NCBI RefSeq assembly: GCF_963583255.1
Contig: NC_084807.1
Coordinates: forward strand, 26,294,381-26,358,380
Direction: 5' to 3'
From: Pyrus communis
Lineage: Eukaryota > Streptophyta > Magnoliopsida > Rosales > Rosaceae
DNA: 64,000 bases
Below are positions 58,589 through 64,000 of the stretch, piece after piece. The notes under the pieces are model-generated. The model did not search any database and was not told the DNA's origin. It was given only the letters and a program-made list of their open reading frames with translations. How positions within the stretch are numbered: position 1 is the stretch's first letter; every line of letters starts with the position of its first letter. The position numbers and the translations under genes are program-made.

Positions 58589-60393
58589 GGAGATTTAAGA
58601 AATGAAAAATGGGGTGTGGTGGTGACAGCGGGTTTGAAAGGGTGTTGTTTGAACGTGGAGGGTTGATAGAGACGGAGACAATTTAATTCCAAGATAATAA
58701 GACGAAGGATTCTTATCTTATCCAAAGTATGTATTCAACGCATATCTTGATCCATGATCACTGCATGTCATATATACATTGTTTGTGTAATATTCTCTTC
58801 AGCCAAACACACAGATTATGGATAATGGTGGTCGTGGATGGTTTTAAGACGTTTGCCAGTACTCTCTATCTGTTTTGATCAATTGGCTTAATTTACATTG
58901 TTTTGGCCAACTGACCTAACTCACATTTATATTTTATCTAGAGTTAACATGCTTTGTAACGGATCAATTGAAGTCTATCTCAACGAACAATTGTTCTTCT
59001 TCTTCTTATTTTTATATAAGACTAGCTGACTAACACATTGTTTTAATCATAAATGATTCCTCTGGTAGAAGCGTCCTAACGATTTCCTTTACTTGTTGGA
59101 ATTGCCTAGCTCATGAATTTTGAAAAATATTGAGTCCAACATGAATTTTCTACTGAGTTATGGAAAATAAAGAATAATCTACTAAATTAAAGTGGAACAG
59201 AATACATGAGGAAATTATTAGGCTCGTAAATATTGACTAATCTCTAACTAGTGATAATTCCATGCCATTTCTGAATACATGAGCATTCAATAATAGCTGC
59301 ATGTCTGACTATTAGTTTAGGATGACTTTGAACAGCTTAAGCAGAAAGCGTTGCGCGCGCGCGCGCACATATATATATATATGTTTGATGGTTTCAACCT
59401 TGTGTGCCACTTATTAAACTTTTAAAGTTAAAACAATACTAGGTATCAATTTAGTAACGGACTGCTAAACCGACTTTGAAATATTAATAGGAAGGAATTC
59501 ATGAAAAGCAAATAAAATAGCACTGCCTGCCACTTTTATATTAGCTAGCTGGACAGTAATTGTATATGTCTATATATATTTGTTTGACAAATATATATGC
59601 TCTGCAGACTGCACTATCTTCTTAATCTTTATTAATTATTATGACCTTCTAACCAATACCATTTTCTTTAATTAATTTATTCATCCGCCACATGCATTCT
59701 GCAGTTACAGTTTAATCTTCTTACTACTTGGAGAAACAGTTCGTCCCCATACAAATTTTCGTCATAGATAACGATATATCTTCTTACTATTTGTATATCT
59801 ATTTTTTGTCTTAGTATTTTCATCAATAAGTGACTCTTTTGTGAGATTATTTGGGCATCTCTTAGTTAGTATTTTAATTTTGTGTTGGTATGTTTTTAGC
59901 TTCTCTTGGATCTACTTTGTGGTTATCAGTATCTTTTGATGTTCGTTGTCAAAGAGTGTCCTTATGTTCATTATGAAGGTTTTGTGCGTCTAAATTCTCA
60001 GAGGCCAATTCACGAAGTGCTTGACCTTTTTTATCAAGATGGAGTTCCTTTAGTTTTAGTGTCATCTCAGTCCTTTGTGTTTGAATGTGGATGATTTTAA
60101 GACTTGAATGTGGATGATTTTAAGACTTGAATGTGTTCCTTATTCTCGGGCCTATCTAGCCCTCAAATCTACCAGTATGGTGGCAACTAGTTTGGCCAAG
60201 TTGGTCGTTTATGTTTTGTTAAGTTTTTTTTTGGATTGAAGACCTTTGAATGTTATCTTTAATGTCCTCTTTGATATTTTTATTAATTCTTAAGTTATAA
60301 TAAAACTGTTGTTGCATTGTCGTAAAAAACATTACGAATGATATTTTTATTCTAAACTAGTCTAGAGAGAGAAGGATTTTGATCCAGTTGTAA

Positions 60394-60442
<49 letters not shown>

Positions 60443-60844
60443 GGGTGGGCGAGGTATAAAAAAAACTTTTAAATCATTTTATACAACAAAGATCCTTTAA
60501 AATTAATCAAAACTATTACCATCCATAAAAAATTAAAAACAACGACAACATTACAATTTATGAGCTACAGTTGTTCACGACAAGTTTTATCATAAAAACC
60601 TCGCATTATGGTTTCGTTATCAGTACAAGTGAATTTGAATTATTTGGTGGATCGCTGGTCTCTAAATTAAAAACTTCTCCATATCAATTAACCAATCACA
60701 ATATAAATCCCATGTCATTTAATCAAACAATTTGAGAGTAATTTTAAACATAAAAAATACTCTATCAGCAAACACTCTAATCATTTTTCATAAAATCTCA
60801 AGTAACCTAATCCAAAATAATCATAAAATCATAATCACCAATTC
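58589..60844. other. PME upstream region and spacer
   Basis: No second gene. Contains alternating (GC)n(AT)n at about 59352-59382, a 23-bp tandem duplication (ttgaatgtggatgattttaagac, from about 60081 and 60104), and (AT)n followed by poly-T at about 60399-60441. The short plus frame near 59906 shows no recognisable domain. Confidence 0.4.
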
Positions 60845-61482
60845 TGTAACATCCCACATCGCCCAGGGGAGTGATCCTTAAATATATATTCCCATCCCTA
60901 CCTAGCACGAGGCCTTTTGGGAGTTCACTGGCTTCGGGTTCCGTAGGAACTCCAAAATTAAGCGAGAAGGGGGTTAGAGCAATTCCATGATGGGTGACCC
61001 ACTGGGAAGTTGCTCGTGAGTTCCCAAAAACAAAACCGTGAGAGAATGGTAAGCCCAAAGCTGACAATATCGTGCTACGGTGGTGGAGCGGGCCCGAGAA
61101 ATGATCCGCCCCGGGCTGGGATGTGACAATTGGTATCAGAGCCTAACCCTGGTCGCGTGTGTACCGACGAGGACGTCGGGCCCCTAAGGGGGGTGGATTG
61201 TAACATCCCACATCGCCTAGGGGAGTGATCCTTAAATGTATATTCTCATCCCTACCTAGCACGAGGCCTTTTGGGAGCTCACTGGCTTCGGGTTCTGTAG
61301 GAACTCCTAAGTTAAGCGAGAAGGGGGCTAGAGCAATCCCATGATGGGTGACCCATTGGGAAGTTGCTCGTGAGTTCCCAAAAACAAAACCGTGAAGGAA
61401 TGGTAAGCCCAAAGCGGACAATATCGTACTACGGTGGTGGAGCGGGCCCGGGAAATGGTCTTGCCCGGGCCGGGATGTGACA
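60845..61482 (+). mobile_element. Cassandra TRIM retrotransposon, complete, older
   Basis: The LTRs are 60845-61128 and 61199-61482 (284 bp each), with a 70-bp internal part carrying TGGTATCAGAGCC (61131-61143) and a purine tract (aaggggggtgga, about 61186-61197). AATTC is duplicated at 60840-60844 and 61483-61487. By eye the LTRs differ at about 20 positions, and both begin TGTAACA. This makes it clearly older than the 35323 copy. Both retain the 5S-like cassette. Confidence 0.94.
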
Positions 61483-63480
61483 AATTCAACATCCAAATTA
61501 AAAACTAATGACACACACGCAGATGCAGCCTATTGCGGGCTCGTGCCCAAGAACGACCCGAATTTCCTACAAGTCTTTCTATTAGAGCAAGAAGCGGAAC
61601 TTCAAGTGAATCTTAATCATATTATAAAGCATAATCCTAACCTTTGACCCACAAAAATAAATAACATAAAATAAAAAATAAAACTTATTTTCCAATAGTG
61701 TAAAAAACTTATTCAATTAATTACTTTAAAAAAAATGATATTTTCATGCTGGATATCCAGGTAAAATCGTTACGTTCCTTCTTAGAATTTACGTATTTAT
61801 GTGAAGAACGAACAATTCTTTGGGTGATTATTGACAATGTCCTCACCCTTCTAATAAAATTAAATCAACTTGTATAAAGTCAACTTTTTTAAATTAATAA
61901 TATTTTGTAATCTACAATTTTGGTATGCGACAAGTAAAGAAAACTATCAAATTCGGTGGCCAGTTGACATCATCTGCAAGAGACGTTTGTTTAGCTCAAT
62001 AATATGAACCAATTATGAGGTTGGTGGTGCTATTAGATGCTCAATTTGTACTTGTTAATATAATTCCAATTCTGCTTTTATATGTAATGGGTTTTTTAAG
62101 TAAAAATGTCTCTGAAATTAGTATAACTTGTCATTTTGATCCATGACATTGAAAATCGATAGAAGTGATTCGAAGTTTGTCAATTGTTAATTATTTTGAT
62201 CATTCAGTGAAACATCTACATCTTCCTCTCTTTGCTGTATATTTTCTGTAACTTTTATTTTTATTTGGTGGAGGAAAAAATGGGATTTAGTTTCCTCCTC
62301 TTCCTCCTTCCCACCGCCATCGCAGCAGCCTTCTTCAACCATCATGAGCCTCAGATCCTCCAGCTCAAGCAACCCCAAAAGCCGATTCCTTTTTTTTTTT
62401 TATTTTCTTTTTTCCGCATCGTAATCCCATCCCCAAATTTCCAATTCTTCATTTATATGGTTTCTGAATCTGAGGGATCGAACCCAAAGGCGAGCCCCAA
62501 AGACCTTGCCCTTTCGTTATTCGTAAAGGGTAGCTAGTTATGGACGGTGATCCTTGGAGCGCTCGTCTTTCGTTTAAATAAGCCAGCATGACATCATCAT
62601 ATAGGCCAGGCACCAATTGCCTTGATGAGAGATTTTTCAGTATGATGAGCATACGAGATGGTACGTCATATGTCACTATACAAATGGGATATGTGTGTTA
62701 AAAAGTTAACAACTTAAAAAATAAAATTTTGTCACCATTTACATAAAAACACGTGATATACCATCCGTGTTTCCGTCACAATAAAAAATTTCTCAAGTTA
62801 TTGGGCTGGGGTGAAGAAGGTTTTTGGGTTTTGATGCTTGCCATTGTCGTTTGTTCTGTTCCAACGACTCACAAATTTCAATTCCACAACCGTCAAGAAG
62901 CAATTCAATTAGATCAATCAGCTTCATGCATTGATAGGAATACATAATGTGCTTCAAACTTTGATAGTTTTTGGCAACCAATCAAACATAAAGAGGAAAC
63001 ATAGAGTTCTGAGAAAAACACACTCGAAGGACAAACTGATCAATTAATCACCAAAATGTATCCAAACGACACTGTCAATCTGCTAATTAGGTACCGAAAC
63101 AAGAGTTTCATCATTGCGAATCCCGTATTCAATCGCGTTAAACGTAGCAAACCAGCTTATGTTCTCCATGGCATTCAACCCTAGATTCCTAATCAACTCC
63201 TTGTCATATATGACTGCAACTCTATCCTTTTCATCATCAATGGCTTTCAACTAAAATAAAATTCGAATACCTAAAGAAGGCATGCATTTGAAACAATTTT
63301 GGTCCTGCATATTGATAAAGCACCAAATTCAAATCCCGAAACAGATGGCTTGGCGCCTTCCACTGCAACTGCTTCTTCACAGTCCAAGTCAACTCAAATA
63401 TCTTCCAGATAAAACAGTTTCATTTATTTGCTGTTTATAATTTATCTCTTAGGCTTATGCATCTCTTGTTTTTGTCAAGA
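61483..63480. other. intergenic; one MITE arm at 62092-62215
   Basis: The stretch 62092-62215 (ttttaagtaaaaatg...cattgaaaatcgatagaag) is a single arm of the fold-back family at 46427. No gene was recognised. Short frames near 62232 and 62753 lack domains. Confidence 0.35.
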
Positions 63481-63584
63481 GTTTTACTTGTACACAACTC
63501 AATCATGTAAATCTATAAAAGGAAATACAAATCACACTACTCAGTATCGAGCAATTTTATGCAACTCATAATCTCTTCTAAGCA
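63481..63584 (+). mobile_element. probable 3' part of a Copia 5' LTR
   Basis: TATA-like ctataaaag at about 63513-63521 and the end '...ctaagca' lie just before a Met-tRNA primer-binding-like site (tggtatcccagagc, 63593-63606). The 5' end of the LTR could not be placed. The other LTR must lie beyond the window. Confidence 0.5.
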
Positions 63585-63660
63585 ATCTTTTATGGTATCC
63601 CAGAGCGACGTCTAACGACACTCTCAAAACCCTATTTTTTTTTTTCCTTCCACTGCTTCC

Positions 63661-64000
63661 ATGGCTGCTCTCAACACCACCTCAAACACTGCCTTCCCCT
63701 CTCTTCCAAACGTTTCCAACTTCCTCACCATTAAACTCGACCGAACCAATTACCTATTATGGCAAGCTCAGCTCATACTTGAGTGATCGAGAGGTCTCCT
63801 TTCGTTTGTTGATGGCTCCAAAAAATCCCCTCCTGCATTCCTCAGCAACGATGCTGGAAATCTCACCGATACAGTCAATCCTGCTTTTGAAGACTTGATC
63901 AAACAGGACCGGATACTTTTCTCGTGGTTAACCAGTTCCCTCACTCCCGCCGTTCTGTCCAGCGTGTCCACCATTGTCAATAAGATCAGTGCTGCTGATG
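63661..64000 (+). pseudogene. Copia-type retrotransposon gag, interrupted, cut by window edge
   Basis: The frame opens MAALNTTSNTAFPSLPNVSNFLTIKLDRTNYLLWQAQL, the typical start of plant Ty1/Copia gag (the 'F..IKLD..NYLLW..Q' pattern of the gag-polypeptide family). An in-frame TGA at 63784-63786 breaks it. The same frame then continues as gag (GLLSFVDGS, WLTSSLTPAVLSSV) to the edge. The single stop and intact surrounding frame suggest a fairly young but inactive copy. Confidence 0.78.

Overview
This window is plant nuclear DNA from a eudicot. The genes are split by spliceosomal introns, there is no operon structure, the spacers are AT-rich, and most non-genic DNA is transposon debris. Five 5S-rRNA-bearing Cassandra miniature LTR retrotransposons, plus repeats that look familiar from apple and pear, point to Rosaceae, probably Maleae. 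The species call is inference from repeat character and gene similarity, not from a search.

Six protein genes are supported. (1) 721-1302(-): intronless NDR1/HIN1-like LEA_2 membrane protein. (2) 12600-14742(+): trehalose-6-phosphate phosphatase in ten coding exons, with a probable 1.5-kb leader intron. (3) 27146-31160(+): vacuolar acid invertase in seven exons, including the 9-nt mini-exon typical of the family. (4) 39833-43584(+): SKU5-similar multicopper-oxidase-like protein in nine exons, lacking the copper ligands. (5) 47446-48666(-): VND-type NAC transcription factor in three exons, with a GC-AG second intron. (6) 56503-58503(-): pro-region-bearing pectin methylesterase in two exons. 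They are not a cluster. Each is an independent unit, although sugar metabolism (TPP, invertase) and cell-wall building (SKS, VND, PME) are both represented.

The spacers hold a readable transposon record. There are three complete Cassandra elements (3213-3855, 35323-35961, 60845-61482) and two solo LTRs (8252-8535, 53518-53811), all with perfect 5-bp target duplications. The pair of LTRs at 35323 looks identical, so that insertion is young. Two long solo-LTR-like elements (18661-21659, 36353-38471) share ends and an internal motif pair. A non-autonomous hAT element with an 8-bp target duplication lies at 54688-55184. A nested stack lies at about 15262-17639. There are several MITE or fold-back families, a LINE RNase H relic (52485-52720), SINE-like pieces, and the start of a Copia element with an in-frame stop at the right edge (63593-64000).

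I saw no CRISPR array, bacterial-type system, tRNA gene or genuine rRNA locus. The best leads are the Cassandra 5S-like cassettes, the GC-AG intron in the VND gene, the nested transposon stack, and three 14-bp RY-type palindromes near 22.2 kb that have no recognised gene beside them. Exon borders were set by eye from frame, GT/GC-AG signals and family similarity; no transcript data were available.
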